A stretch of DNA of 64,000 bases from Acidobacteriota bacterium (GTDB lineage: Bacteria; Acidobacteriota; Vicinamibacteria; Vicinamibacterales; SCN-69-37). This document shows positions 17,916 to 27,064 of the stretch, piece by piece. The notes beneath the pieces are model-generated. The model ran no database searches, had not been told where the DNA came from, and saw only the letters and a list, made by a program, of their open reading frames with translations. The stretch spans positions 47,520-111,519 of the forward strand of contig QGVF01000001.1 in the NCBI GenBank assembly GCA_003242705.1, read 5' to 3'. How positions within the stretch are numbered: position 1 is the first letter of the stretch; each line of letters begins with the position of its first letter. Made by a program: the position numbers and the translations under genes.

Positions 17916-18718
17916 CGCCGGTCCGATCCCTGTCTGCTCTGCTCCTGGTGATCCTGCTCGTCGTGCCGGGGCTTGCGTCGGCGCAGCGTCCGGCACTGCC
18001 GTCGCTGATTGGCCCGGTGAACGACTTCGCGAACGTCATCGATGCGGTCAGCGCCTCGGCGATCGAGTCGCGCAGCCGGGCGCTGCAGTCGGCCTCGGGC
18101 GACGCGATCGTCGTCGTCACGGTGCCCGACATCGAAGGATTCGCCGGTATCGAGGAGTACGCGGTCCGCCTGTTCGAACAGGCCGGCATCGGCGAGCGCG
18201 CACGGGACAACGGACTGCTCATCGTGCTCGCGCTGCAGGAACGGCAGGTTCGAATCGAGGTCGGATACGGCCTCGAGGACATCATCACCGACGGCTATGC
18301 CGGTGAGGTCATCCGCACCTACATGGCACCTGCATTCCGCGAGGGCCGCTATGGTGAAGGACTGCTCGCCGCGGTGACGGCGATCGCACAGCGGATCGCC
18401 GAGCGGCGCAACGTGAACGTCGAGGGCCTGCCGGCCGAGCCGCCGGCCCGTCGCGACGAGACGAACCCGCTGTCGATCGTCGCGATTATCGTTCTCCTGC
18501 TGATCCTGATCCTCAGCTCGCGCGGCGGCGGCGGACGCGGCGGCATCCGGCGCTACGGACGCGGGCCGTTCTGGTACGGAGGCGTCGGCGGATTCGGTGG
18601 TGGGTTCGGCGGGTTCGGCGGGGGCTTCGGCGGCGGGTTCGGGGGCCGCGGCGGCGGCGGATTCGGAGGCTTCGGCGGCGGCCGCAGCGGTGGCGGCGGC
18701 GCCACGGGGCGATGGTGA
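17912..18718 (+). CDS. TPM-domain exported protein with Gly-rich tail
   Basis: A 268-residue protein with a signal peptide (1-24, ASA|Q), a TPM domain (about 30-165: VNDFANVIDAVSASAIESRSRAL, DNGLLIVLALQERQVRIEVGYGLEDIITDGYAGEVI), one transmembrane helix (about 186-201) and a long Gly/Phe/Arg-rich C terminus. TPM (YgcG-like) proteins occur with LemA proteins and in plants act in photosystem II repair; the bacterial role is unclear. The domain probably faces the periplasm, anchored by the late helix. It overlaps the previous gene by 4 bp, and lemA follows directly. Confidence 0.85.
   Translation: MTPVRSLSALLLVILLVVPGLASAQRPALPSLIGPVNDFANVIDAVSASAIESRSRALQSASGDAIVVVTVPDIEGFAGIEEYAVRLFEQAGIGERARDNGLLIVLALQERQVRIEVGYGLEDIITDGYAGEVIRTYMAPAFREGRYGEGLLAAVTAIAQRIAERRNVNVEGLPAEPPARRDETNPLSIVAIIVLLLILILSSRGGGGRGGIRRYGRGPFWYGGVGGFGGGFGGFGGGFGGGFGGRGGGGFGGFGGGRSGGGGATGRW
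18580..18715 (+). repeat. imperfect GGFGG-coding repeat
   Basis: Inside the TPM gene, short imperfect repeats of the type GGCGGGTTCGG encode alternating Gly-Gly-Phe and Gly-Gly-Gly runs. The repeat stays in frame and is a low-complexity protein tail, not a mobile or CRISPR repeat. Confidence 0.7.
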
Positions 18719-18753
18719 GATCGCGGACGCTCAGGTCCGCAGGAGTGCAGACA

Positions 18754-19323
18754 ATGAAGCTTCGCATGCAGGGAGTGCTGAAAGTGCTCGTCGTCACGCT
18801 GGCCGTCGTGTCGGTGAGCGGCTGCTCGTACAACCGGTTCACGGCGGCCGAGGAGGCCATCAAGGCGCAGTGGGCCCAGGTCGAGAACCAGCTGCAGCGG
18901 CGCAACGACCTGATCCCGAACCTCGTGGCAACAGTTCAGGGCTTCGCGGTGCAGGAGAAGGAAGTGATTCAGTCGGTCGCCGACGCCCGCGCGAAGCTCG
19001 CCGGTGCCACGACCCCGGCCGAACAGATTGCCGCGGCCAACGAACAGTCGAGCGCGCTCAGCCGCCTGCTGGTCGTCGTCGAGAACTATCCGGAGCTCAA
19101 GTCGAACGAGACCTTCATGCGGCTGATGGACGAGCTCGCAGGCACCGAGAACCGGCTCGCCGTCGAGCGGATGCGCTACAACGAGCGGCTCCAGGAATAC
19201 AACACGCTCAGGCGTCGCTTCCCGTCGAACATCACGGCCGCGATTTTCGGGTTCGAAGAGTACCCGTACTTCGACGCGCCGGCAGCGGCCGAATCGGTGC
19301 CGACCGTCAACTTCTCCCAGTAG
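18754..19323 (+). CDS. lemA: LemA family lipoprotein-like protein
   Basis: A 189-residue protein with an N-terminal hydrophobic segment ending in the lipobox VSGC (C24), then the long helical LemA domain: AEEAIKAQWAQVENQLQRRNDLIPNLV (split by family blocks), VVVENYPELKSNETFMRLMDELAGTENRLAVERMRYNE, and YNTLRRRFPSNITAAIFGFEEYPYF. Start 18754 is chosen because AGGAG lies 9 nt upstream and the lipoprotein signal begins there; an upstream in-frame ATG at 18712 overlaps the TPM stop and is the alternative. The TPM/LemA pairing is common, but its function is not settled. Confidence 0.9.
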   Translation: MKLRMQGVLKVLVVTLAVVSVSGCSYNRFTAAEEAIKAQWAQVENQLQRRNDLIPNLVATVQGFAVQEKEVIQSVADARAKLAGATTPAEQIAAANEQSSALSRLLVVVENYPELKSNETFMRLMDELAGTENRLAVERMRYNERLQEYNTLRRRFPSNITAAIFGFEEYPYFDAPAAAESVPTVNFSQ

Positions 19324-19324
19324 C

Positions 19325-20818
19325 GTGACGGCGTCGCCTGCGCCCGGCCCCCCGTACGGTCTCGCGCTGGCGGGCCTCGTCTTTGTCCTCCTGGTCGGCA
19401 CGGCCAATGCCGGCGGCTACCGCTACGGCGTGTCCGACCAGGCCTTCTACATCCCCGCCATCCACCTGGCCGCGGGCACGGCCGCGTTCCCACGCGATGC
19501 GGCCGTGTTCGCGCCGCAGATGCGCCTCTGGGTGGGCGACGAAGTGCTCGGCGCCATCGTGCGAACGGCCGGCGTCGACCTGCCCCCGCTGTTCGCGATC
19601 CTGTACGCCGGCACGATGGTGCTGCTCGCGCTGGCCACAATCGCGCTCGCGCGCAGTCTCGGCTGCAGCTGGTGGACCATCGCGGCAGCGCTCGTCCTGC
19701 TCACGCTTCGCCACCGTATTGCCCGGACCGGCGCCAACTCGCTCGAAGGCTACTTCCATCCACGGATGCTGGCCTTCGCATGCGGCATGACGGCATTCGC
19801 GTCGATGATCAGCGGCCGCCGCAGGAGCGCCGGCATCTGGACCATCGCCGCCGGTGTCGTCCATACGTCGACGGCCCTCTGGTTTGCCGGTGCCCTGGCC
19901 GTCGCGGCCTGGTGGCCTGAGCGTCAGTCCCGCGCCGGCCGTGCGCTCGCCACCGCCGGCGCTGTTGTCGCCGTCGCGGCCGTGCTGGCCGCCGTTGCGA
20001 CGCTGCCTCGCATGGATGCGGACTGGCTGGCCGTCCTCGCCGACCGCGACTATCTCTTCCCGGCCGACTGGCCGCTGTACGCCTGGATCACCAACCTGGC
20101 CTACCCCGGTGTGCTCTGGGCCCTCTACCGGCGGCGCGTCCGTGCGGGACAGGCCGTTCCCGGCGAAGCCGGACTTCTCGCAGGCCTGACGGCCCTGGTG
20201 ATCCTCTTTCTCGTCAGCGTGCCGCTCACCGGGCTCCGCATCGCCTTCGTGGTGCAGCTGCAGGTGAACCGCGTCTTCTGGCTGCTCGACGCGGTGACGG
20301 CTGTCTACCTCGCGTGGTGGGTGCTCGACGCCGTTGCGATCCGACGTCGGCGCCTGCAGCCGATGGTTGTCGGTGGCCTGGCCCTGCTGGCGCTCGGACG
20401 TGGCGCGTTCATCCTGCACGACACCGGACGCCCGCTCGCGCGCCTCACCGCCGCCGCCGATCCCGGGTGGCTCGACGCCGCCGACTGGCTGCGCGCGCAG
20501 CCGGGATCCTGGCACGTGCTGGCGGATCCGGCGCACGCCTGGCGGTTCGGCATCAGCCTGCGGGCTGCCGCGCTCCGCGACACGCCGCTCGAGGCCGGCA
20601 AGGATCCCGCTATGGCGATGTACGATCGGGCGCTGGCGGGCCGCGTCCGGGAGTACACCGCGCTGCTGGCCGGTTTCGACGACTGGACGGACGCCGCCGA
20701 CATCCGCCGGGTCGACGAACGGCTCGCGCTCGACGCGTTCATCGACGTGCGCGATCGGCATTTCGATCTGCCCGTCCTTTATCGCAACGACCGCTTCGTA
20801 ATCTACGACCTCCGATGA
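19325..20818 (+). CDS. polytopic membrane protein (GT-C-like), unknown
   Basis: A 497-residue protein with about ten hydrophobic helices over residues 10-360 and a soluble C-terminal domain of about 120 residues. The layout (many helices, short loops with Asp and Arg, periplasmic C-terminal part) resembles GT-C glycosyltransferase-like or DUF6798-type proteins, but no catalytic motif is firm, so no activity is claimed. The start is GTG at 19325, one base after the LemA stop. Its stop overlaps the next start (ATGA). Operon position suggests envelope-related work. Confidence 0.7.
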   Translation: MTASPAPGPPYGLALAGLVFVLLVGTANAGGYRYGVSDQAFYIPAIHLAAGTAAFPRDAAVFAPQMRLWVGDEVLGAIVRTAGVDLPPLFAILYAGTMVLLALATIALARSLGCSWWTIAAALVLLTLRHRIARTGANSLEGYFHPRMLAFACGMTAFASMISGRRRSAGIWTIAAGVVHTSTALWFAGALAVAAWWPERQSRAGRALATAGAVVAVAAVLAAVATLPRMDADWLAVLADRDYLFPADWPLYAWITNLAYPGVLWALYRRRVRAGQAVPGEAGLLAGLTALVILFLVSVPLTGLRIAFVVQLQVNRVFWLLDAVTAVYLAWWVLDAVAIRRRRLQPMVVGGLALLALGRGAFILHDTGRPLARLTAAADPGWLDAADWLRAQPGSWHVLADPAHAWRFGISLRAAALRDTPLEAGKDPAMAMYDRALAGRVREYTALLAGFDDWTDAADIRRVDERLALDAFIDVRDRHFDLPVLYRNDRFVIYDLR

Positions 20819-21873
20819 CGACGCTCTCGCCGCCCGCGCCGCTGCACGAATCCGTCACGTGGACCGCTGCGCCGTTCGAACCGCGCCGCGGCCTGCGCAA
20901 CGGCCACGTGATGACGGTGTACGCCTGGGCCGCCAGGCGGCTCTTTCCCGGGCTCGAGGCACCCGAGGCCAGGCTCATCCGCGTCAGCGACGATACGCAG
21001 GTCCTCGCACACTGCTACTGGCAGCGTGATCGGCAGGCCTGCCCGACGCTGCTGGCACTGCACGGCCTCGAAGGATCGAGCTCGGTGCACTACATGCGCG
21101 GCCTGGCCGCACGCGCCTTCCGCGCCGGCTGGAACGCGGTGCTGCTCAACCAGCGCAACTGCGGCGGGACCGAGCACCTCACGCCCGGCCTCTATCATTC
21201 GGGCCTGACCGACGATCCGCGTGCGGTCATCCGCTCGCTCGTCCGCACCGACGGCCTCACCGACTTCGGCATCGTCGGGTACTCGCTCGGCGGCAACCTG
21301 ACCGTCAAGCTGGCCGCCGAGCTCGCCGAGTCGCCCGACCTGCCCGTTCGCGCGGCCGTGGCCGTCTGTCCGACGATCGATCTCGACCGCTGCGTCCGGG
21401 CGATCGAGCGTCGGTCGAACGTGGTGTATCACCTGAACTTCGTCAGGAACCTGCGCGCGCGGATGCGCCGCAAGGCCGCGGCCTGGCCGGGACGGTACGA
21501 CCTCGGACCGCTCGAGTCCATCTGGTCGATCCGCCGGTTCGACGACGTCTACACCGCCCCGCACCACGGCTTCGGCGATGCGGCGAACTACTACCGGCTG
21601 GCGAGCGCCATCCGCATCGCCGACCGCGTCCGGATCCCGCTGCTGATCCTCGCCGCAGAGGACGACCCCTTCGTGCCCGCCGATCAGTTCCGCGAGCCGA
21701 TCGTGGCCGGCAACCCGGCAATCCACGCAGTGATCACACGGCACGGCGGACACTGCGGCTTCGTCGCGCCGGCCGTCGCCGGTGACGACGGCTACTGGGC
21801 CGAAGCCGAGGCCATCCGCTTCCTGTCGACGTTCACGCCGGCAGCAGACCGCGCGCCCGGAGACGGTCGATAA
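20815..21873 (+). CDS. YheT-type alpha/beta hydrolase
   Basis: A 352-residue hydrolase of the YheT/ABHD family, acting on unknown esters, possibly lipids. The nucleophile elbow is GYSLGGN (about 160-166), the acid is in AEDDPFVP and the His in RHGGHCGFV near the C terminus, so the triad looks complete. Family blocks FRNGHVMTV-like RNGHVMTVYAW, LLALHGLEGSSSVHYMRGL and NQRNCGGTEHLTPGLYHSG are present. The start overlaps the membrane protein stop by 4 bp. The gene ends with a 41 bp overlap into the converging DUF72 gene. Confidence 0.87.
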   Translation: MTTLSPPAPLHESVTWTAAPFEPRRGLRNGHVMTVYAWAARRLFPGLEAPEARLIRVSDDTQVLAHCYWQRDRQACPTLLALHGLEGSSSVHYMRGLAARAFRAGWNAVLLNQRNCGGTEHLTPGLYHSGLTDDPRAVIRSLVRTDGLTDFGIVGYSLGGNLTVKLAAELAESPDLPVRAAVAVCPTIDLDRCVRAIERRSNVVYHLNFVRNLRARMRRKAAAWPGRYDLGPLESIWSIRRFDDVYTAPHHGFGDAANYYRLASAIRIADRVRIPLLILAAEDDPFVPADQFREPIVAGNPAIHAVITRHGGHCGFVAPAVAGDDGYWAEAEAIRFLSTFTPAADRAPGDGR

Positions 21874-22555
21874 ACAGCCGCGCGAACTCCGGCCCCTTGC
21901 CTTCGTCTTCGTGCTTGAAGAAGACGTAGGCGTCATCCCACTCTCCGGCCCGCTCCTGTACGAGGCCGGCCCACCGGTCGAGGTCGTCGGGCGTGTAGCC
22001 CTCGTCGCGCAGCCGGAAGTAGCCCCACCGGGCTGTGGAAACCACGGGCGTCGTGCGATCGCCGAAATCCGCGATGCACAGCGCGGCGCCGCGGTACCGC
22101 AGCAGTGCATACACCTCGTCGTTCAGCCAGCTGTCGTGGCGGAACTCGAACGCCACGCGCACGTCGTCGGGCACCAGCGCGAGAAAGCTCTCGAGGCGCG
22201 CCGGATCGTTGCGCAGGTGTGGGGGCAACTGGAACAGCAGTGGTCCCTGGTGATCGGCCAGTCCTCTCGCGCTCTCGCAGAAGAACGCGAGCTCATCGGC
22301 ACACTCCCGGAGCCGGCGGTCGTGCGTGATGCGGCGTGGCGCCTTGAGCACGTACTCGAAACCGTCGGGTGCCTGATCCCGCCAGCCGGCCGTCGTCTTC
22401 GGCGTCGGCATCCGGTAGAAGGTGTAGTTGATCTCGACAGTGTCGAAGCGCCCGGCGTACCACTCGAACATCTTCTTCGCCGGCAGGTCCTCCGGATAGA
22501 ACGTGCCACGCCATTCGGGATAGTTGTAGCCGGACGTGCCGATGTGCAGGCGCAT
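21833..22555 (-). CDS. DUF72 (YecE-like) protein
   Basis: A 240-residue TIM-barrel-like protein of the DUF72 family, whose biochemical role is unknown. The N terminus has the hallmark IGTSGYNYPEWRGTFYPED, followed by FDTVEINYTFYRMP, FEYVLKAPRRITH, GPLLFQLPP, VAFEFRHDSW and YVFFKHEDEGKGPEFA. All family blocks are present and the length is normal. GGGAGG precedes the ATG. The 3' end overlaps the YheT-like gene by 41 bp in opposite orientation. Confidence 0.92.
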   Translation of the reverse strand: MRLHIGTSGYNYPEWRGTFYPEDLPAKKMFEWYAGRFDTVEINYTFYRMPTPKTTAGWRDQAPDGFEYVLKAPRRITHDRRLRECADELAFFCESARGLADHQGPLLFQLPPHLRNDPARLESFLALVPDDVRVAFEFRHDSWLNDEVYALLRYRGAALCIADFGDRTTPVVSTARWGYFRLRDEGYTPDDLDRWAGLVQERAGEWDDAYVFFKHEDEGKGPEFARLFIDRLRARGLLPA

Positions 22556-22573
22556 GCGTGCCTCCCGGGTGCG

Positions 22574-23701
22574 TCAGTCGAGGCGGCGCGATCGGACGGC
22601 CGCCAGGGCCAGCACGGCCACACCCCATGCGCCGATCGCCGCAAACTGCGGCCAGAGTACCTCGAAGCCGACGCCCTTCAGGAAGATACCCCGCACGATG
22701 ACCAGGAAGTACCGCAGCGGGATGATCGTCGTCACCCACTGGACGACGGTCGGCATGTTCTCGATCGGGAACACGAAACCCGACAGGTAGATCATCGGGA
22801 CGAGGAAGAAGAACGTCGCGGTCATCATCGCCTGCTGCTGCGTCGACGAAATCGTCGACACGAACAGTCCCAGGCCCAGCGTGCAGAGCAGGTAGACCAC
22901 GCTGGCGGCCAGCAGCAGCGGCACGCTGCCGCGCAGCGGCACCTCGAACCAGTGAACCGAGACGGCCACGACGAGCAGGACGTCGATAATCCCGATCAGC
23001 GCGTACGGCAGCAGCTTTCCCAGCACGAGCTCCCAGCGCCCGATGGGCGTGACGTACAGCTGGTCGAGCGTCCCGTGCTCCCGCTCCCGCACAATCGCCA
23101 TCGACGTCAGCGTCGTGGTGACGATCATCAGAAGAAGCGCGAGCACGCCGGGCACCATGAAGTTGCGGCTCTCGAGCTCGGGGTTGAACCAGACACGGAC
23201 ACGCCCGTCGAGCCCTCCCGCCACGCCGCCTTCTCCCATCCGCCGCTGATTGAACTCGGCCACGAGTCCCTGCACGTACGCCAGGGCGACACCCGACGAA
23301 TTCGAGTCGGTCCCGTCGGCGACGACCTGCACGACCGGGCCGCCGCGGGTCGCGGTCGGTCGCTCGAGCGTCCGACCGAACCCGGCCGGCACCACCACGG
23401 CCATCCAGACGTCGCCCGACGCCAGGCGCGGCGCAACCCGGGCCATGTCGACGTCGTCGACAACGATGTCGAAGTACGGCGAGGCGGCGAAGTGCTCGAC
23501 GAGCCGGCGGCTCGCCGCCGATCGATCGGCGTCGACGACGGCAATCGGCACGTTGCGGACGTCGGTCGTTGCCGCGTAGCCAAGCAGCACGAGCTGAACG
23601 ACCGGTGCGACGAGCACGAGCCGCAGCAGCTGCGGCGAGCGCCGCAGCTCCAGGAACTCTTTCCAGACGAGCGTCCGCAGCCGCGTCCAGATCGCCGTCA
23701 T
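22574..23701 (-). CDS. ABC-2 exporter permease (YbhR/YbhS-like, second)
   Basis: A 375-residue ABC-2 permease of the YbhS/YbhR type: one N-terminal helix (RLVLVAPVVQLVLLGYA), a large periplasmic domain (about 45-175), then five C-terminal helices with AIVREREHGTLDQLYVTPI, the conserved cytosolic loop of this family. PLRYFLVIVRGIFLKG closes it. It overlaps the preceding permease gene by 4 bp (ATGA). The two permeases likely form a heterodimer pumping a drug or lipid-like substrate with the ATPases and the HlyD and TolC partners of the same operon. Confidence 0.92.
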   Translation of the reverse strand: MTAIWTRLRTLVWKEFLELRRSPQLLRLVLVAPVVQLVLLGYAATTDVRNVPIAVVDADRSAASRRLVEHFAASPYFDIVVDDVDMARVAPRLASGDVWMAVVVPAGFGRTLERPTATRGGPVVQVVADGTDSNSSGVALAYVQGLVAEFNQRRMGEGGVAGGLDGRVRVWFNPELESRNFMVPGVLALLLMIVTTTLTSMAIVREREHGTLDQLYVTPIGRWELVLGKLLPYALIGIIDVLLVVAVSVHWFEVPLRGSVPLLLAASVVYLLCTLGLGLFVSTISSTQQQAMMTATFFFLVPMIYLSGFVFPIENMPTVVQWVTTIIPLRYFLVIVRGIFLKGVGFEVLWPQFAAIGAWGVAVLALAAVRSRRLD

Positions 23702-24795
23702 CGCCGCGCGAGCCTCCAGGCCGACAGCGTCAGTACGAGCATCGCGTAGATCGCGAGCGCCACGAGCGATGGCCAGACGTCGGCCAGTCCGAGTCCCTTG
23801 AGCAGCACGCCGCGCAGCGCCGTCAGGAAGTAGCGTGCCGGCACGAGCAGCGACACGGCCTGCAGCGCCGCCGGCATCGACGCGATCGGGAAGATGAAGC
23901 CCGACAGCAGCAGCGTCGGCAGCATCGCCAGCATGGCGGCGATCTGGAAGGCGAGCTCCTGCGTTTCGGCGATGGTCGACACGAACAGGCCGGTGCCGAG
24001 CGCCCCGGCAAGAAAGAGCGCCAGCAGGACCATCAGGTCGAGCCATCCGCCGTGCATCGGCAGGTCGAAAAACAGCATCGCCGCCACGACGATGCCCGTG
24101 GCTCCGATCTGGGACAGCGCGAGGTACGGCAGCGTCTTTCCCGTGATGAACGCCGCGGTCGACAGCGGCGCCATGCGGACCTGTTCGATGGTGCCGTGCT
24201 CCTTTTCGCGAACGATGGAAAGGGCCGTCGAAATGACGGCGGTAATCATCGCGATGAAGGCAATCAGTCCCGGGACGAGGAAAACGGTACTGCGCAGTTC
24301 CGGGTTGTACCAGACACGCGGCTCCACGCTGACGAGCCCGACCGCAGGCCGCCGCCCCACGGGCGTGTCCAGCTGTCGAACCACACCGGTCACGTACCCG
24401 AGGATCGTCGTCGCCGAGTTCGCGTTCGCACCATCGATCACGATCTGCAGCGCGGGCGACCGACCCGCCCGCAGATCGCGGTCGAAGCCCGGCGGCACCA
24501 CGAGCAGGACCGCCGCATCGCCCCGATCGATGAGCGCGCTGCTTTCGGCCGGCGAGGTCGTGGTCGCAATCACGTCGAAGTAGGGCGAGCCGTGGAAGGC
24601 GGCGACGATCTCCCGACTCGCCTGCGTCTGGTCGCGGTCTTCGACGGCCAGGCGCACGTTCCGGATGTCGAAGTTGAGCGCGTAGCCGTACAGGAACAGG
24701 AAGAACGTCGGTACGACGACGAGAATCACGAGCGTCCGCCGGTCCCGGCGGACCTGCCGCAGCTCCTTCATCGCGACCGCGACGATGCCGTTCAC
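23698..24795 (-). CDS. ABC-2 exporter permease (YbhS/YbhR-like, first)
   Basis: A 365-residue ABC-2 permease with the same layout as its downstream neighbour: N-terminal helix (LVILVVVPTFFLFLYGYAL), periplasmic domain, then five helices with LSIVREKEHGTIEQVRMAPL and a terminal PARYFLTALRGVLLKGLG. The two permeases share the same fold and motifs but clearly differ in sequence, as in the YbhS/YbhR pair. It overlaps the ATPase gene upstream by 4 bp. Confidence 0.92.
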   Translation of the reverse strand: MNGIVAVAMKELRQVRRDRRTLVILVVVPTFFLFLYGYALNFDIRNVRLAVEDRDQTQASREIVAAFHGSPYFDVIATTTSPAESSALIDRGDAAVLLVVPPGFDRDLRAGRSPALQIVIDGANANSATTILGYVTGVVRQLDTPVGRRPAVGLVSVEPRVWYNPELRSTVFLVPGLIAFIAMITAVISTALSIVREKEHGTIEQVRMAPLSTAAFITGKTLPYLALSQIGATGIVVAAMLFFDLPMHGGWLDLMVLLALFLAGALGTGLFVSTIAETQELAFQIAAMLAMLPTLLLSGFIFPIASMPAALQAVSLLVPARYFLTALRGVLLKGLGLADVWPSLVALAIYAMLVLTLSAWRLARR

Positions 24796-25739
24796 GGACC
24801 GATCCTCCCGGCCGTGTGGTCCACGACGTCGAGGAAGACATCCTCGAGCGACGGCGCCACGGGCACGACACTCGTGACGTCGAGTCCCGATGTCTCGAGC
24901 GCCGCGCGCACCGCATCGGGCTGCACGTCCGGGCTGCGCAGCACGGCGTGAACGTTCGTCCCGAACAGGCTTGTCTTCTCGACGAGCGCCGGCAGCGCGT
25001 CGAGCCTGGTCATCAGCGCGACGGGATCGCGCCCCGAGACTTCGACGATGGGACGCGAGGCGAAAATCGCCTTCAGCTCCCGCGACGTCCCCAATGCCGC
25101 CAGCCGCCCGTCGTGGATGATGGCGATGCGATCGCAGCGCTCGGCTTCGTCCAGGTAGTGCGTCGTCACGAGGACGGTGACGCCCCGGGCAGCCAGATCA
25201 TCGATCAGGCGCCAGAAGTCGCGGCGCGACACCGGGTCGACACCGCCGGTCGGTTCGTCGAGGAACAGGATCGGCGGCTCGTGCAGCAGCGCGCAGCCGA
25301 GGGCGAGGCGCTGTCGCCATCCGCCGGACAGCGCGGCAGTCATCTCGCGCTCGCGCCCTTCGAGGCCGGCCATGGCGAGCACGAAGGCGCGCCGCTCCTC
25401 GAGCCGGGCACCCGCAAGACCGTAGAGTCCACCGTAGAAGCGGATGTTCTCGTCGACCGTCAACCCTTCGTACAGCGAGAAGCGCTGCGACATGTAGCCG
25501 ATGCGCCGCCGCACGGCTGCCGGGTCGCGCGAGACATCGATGCCGTCGACCAGCGCCGTGCCCGACGTCGGACGCAGCAGACCGCACAGCATGCGGATGG
25601 TCGTCGACTTGCCGGCGCCGTTGCTGCCCAGGAACCCGAACACCTCGCCGCGACGGACGTCAAACGTGAGCGCGTCGACGGCCCGGAAGCGGCCGTAGTC
25701 GCGCGTCAGGCGGTCGACGACGATCGCGCCGTCGCTCAT
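24792..25739 (-). CDS. ABC transporter ATPase (YbhF-half)
   Basis: A 315-residue ATPase with Walker A GSNGAGKST (about 38-46), Q-loop MSQRFSLYEGLTVDENI, signature LSGGWRQRLALG, Walker B ILFLDEPTGGVDP and H-loop TTHYLDEAERC. This corresponds to one half of E. coli YbhF, which fuses two ATPases. The signature has Trp at the position often held by Met or Gln. It overlaps the TolC-like gene upstream and the permease downstream by 4 bp each. Confidence 0.93.
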   Translation of the reverse strand: MSDGAIVVDRLTRDYGRFRAVDALTFDVRRGEVFGFLGSNGAGKSTTIRMLCGLLRPTSGTALVDGIDVSRDPAAVRRRIGYMSQRFSLYEGLTVDENIRFYGGLYGLAGARLEERRAFVLAMAGLEGREREMTAALSGGWRQRLALGCALLHEPPILFLDEPTGGVDPVSRRDFWRLIDDLAARGVTVLVTTHYLDEAERCDRIAIIHDGRLAALGTSRELKAIFASRPIVEVSGRDPVALMTRLDALPALVEKTSLFGTNVHAVLRSPDVQPDAVRAALETSGLDVTSVVPVAPSLEDVFLDVVDHTAGRIGP

Positions 25740-27064
25740 CGGCGGATTCCGGCGCTGCGCATCAGCCGGGCCTGGCCGATACGCAGCGCCACGGCCAGGC
25801 GCGTCTGCTCGAGCTCGGCCTCGAGCAGCGCGACGTCGGCGTCGAGCACGTCGGTCGTGGTCGCGACGCCGGCCTCGAAGCGCTCGCCGACCACGCGGCG
25901 TGCCTCGCGTGCCGCGGCGACGGCCTCAGCCGCCGCGGCCAGGCCGGCGCGGGCAGCAGCCACGTCGGCCTGCCGCGCGCGGACATCAACGTCGACCGCC
26001 GCATCGAAGTCATCCATCGCCGCACGGATGGCCTCGGCTCGCGCCAGGGCGGCCGCGCGCTCGGCGCGCGACCGCCCGCCGTCGAACAGCGACCAGCTGA
26101 GCGTCACACCCAGATCCCAGGAGGTGTTCCATTCGTCGACGCGCGGCACGAAACGCGCGTTGGGGCGCGCCGGCTCGATGGCCGCCAGCGCCGTCAGCTG
26201 AGGCCGGAGCGCGGCGGCCGCGGCACGCGCCGCGGCCTCGGCCGCCGCGGCCCGATCGCCCAAGGCCTGCCGCTCGGCGCGCCGACGTGCCGCTTCGCGC
26301 GCCAGCACCGACGGGTCACCGACCTCCCCGGCGATCGTCATGTCCCCCGCCACCGGCGTCGTCAGGTCGATCGGCTGGCCCGGTTCGACGCCGACGAGCC
26401 GGGCCAGCTGCGCTTCAGCCACGGCCGCCGCGTTCTGCGCCTCGATCAGCTGCACGCGCTGACGGGCCCGCTGCGCCTCGGCCGACAGCTGCTCGTTCGG
26501 GGGCAGCAGTCCCGTCTCGACGCGTGCGGCCACGTCGGACACAACCGCGTCGGCACGACGCTGCGCCTGCTCGAGCACGTCGACGCGGGCACGGGCGAGC
26601 GCGAGCGTCCAGTAGGCCACCACCGTCTCGAACTCGATGTCGGCCTCGACCGACGCGCTTTCGGCCGCCACCGCGCGGCGCTCCGCCTCGGCCGAGGCGA
26701 CAAGCGCGTCGACGCGTCCGCCGGTCACGAGCGGTACACCGATTTCAGCGCGCACCCGATAGTTGGACGGGATGTCGGGAAAGATGATCCTGCGTGTGCC
26801 GTCGGGCTGAACCAGGCCGAACTCATCGACATGGTTCGTCCGCACGAAGCCGGTAAGCGCCGAGACCGACGGCCGGCCTGCCGCTTCATACGCCGCACGT
26901 GTCGCCTCGGCCGCGCGCTCGCGTGCCCGGACTTCGGCGAGCCGTGGCGCGTGCGCCAGCGCGCGCGCCACGGCCTCGTCGATTGTCAGCGATACAGCCG
27001 GCTGCGCGACCACAGGTTGCGCAGCCAGCAGGCAGACCACTGCCAGCAGCCCCATCCGGGTCAT
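25736..27064 (-). CDS. TolC-family outer-membrane efflux protein
   Basis: A 442-residue protein with a signal peptide (1-20, VVA|Q), then two repeats of long Ala/Arg/Glu-rich coiled coils typical of TolC-type channels. Diagnostic points are LTIDEAVARALAHAPRLAEVRAR, YWTLALARARVDVLEQAQRRAD, GVTLSWSLFDGGRSRAERAAAL and FEAGVATTTDVLDADVALLEAE. It should trimerise in the outer membrane as the exit duct for the ABC exporter. It sits between the two ATPase genes, overlapping each by 4 bp. Confidence 0.92.
   Translation of the reverse strand: MTRMGLLAVVCLLAAQPVVAQPAVSLTIDEAVARALAHAPRLAEVRARERAAEATRAAYEAAGRPSVSALTGFVRTNHVDEFGLVQPDGTRRIIFPDIPSNYRVRAEIGVPLVTGGRVDALVASAEAERRAVAAESASVEADIEFETVVAYWTLALARARVDVLEQAQRRADAVVSDVAARVETGLLPPNEQLSAEAQRARQRVQLIEAQNAAAVAEAQLARLVGVEPGQPIDLTTPVAGDMTIAGEVGDPSVLAREAARRRAERQALGDRAAAAEAAARAAAAALRPQLTALAAIEPARPNARFVPRVDEWNTSWDLGVTLSWSLFDGGRSRAERAAALARAEAIRAAMDDFDAAVDVDVRARQADVAAARAGLAAAAEAVAAAREARRVVGERFEAGVATTTDVLDADVALLEAELEQTRLAVALRIGQARLMRSAGIRR

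Noticed and set aside
18580-18715. Tandem repeat that could be a CRISPR or mobile repeat
   Set aside because: It is an in-frame Gly/Phe-coding repeat of the TPM protein; no spacers, no repeat of fixed length.
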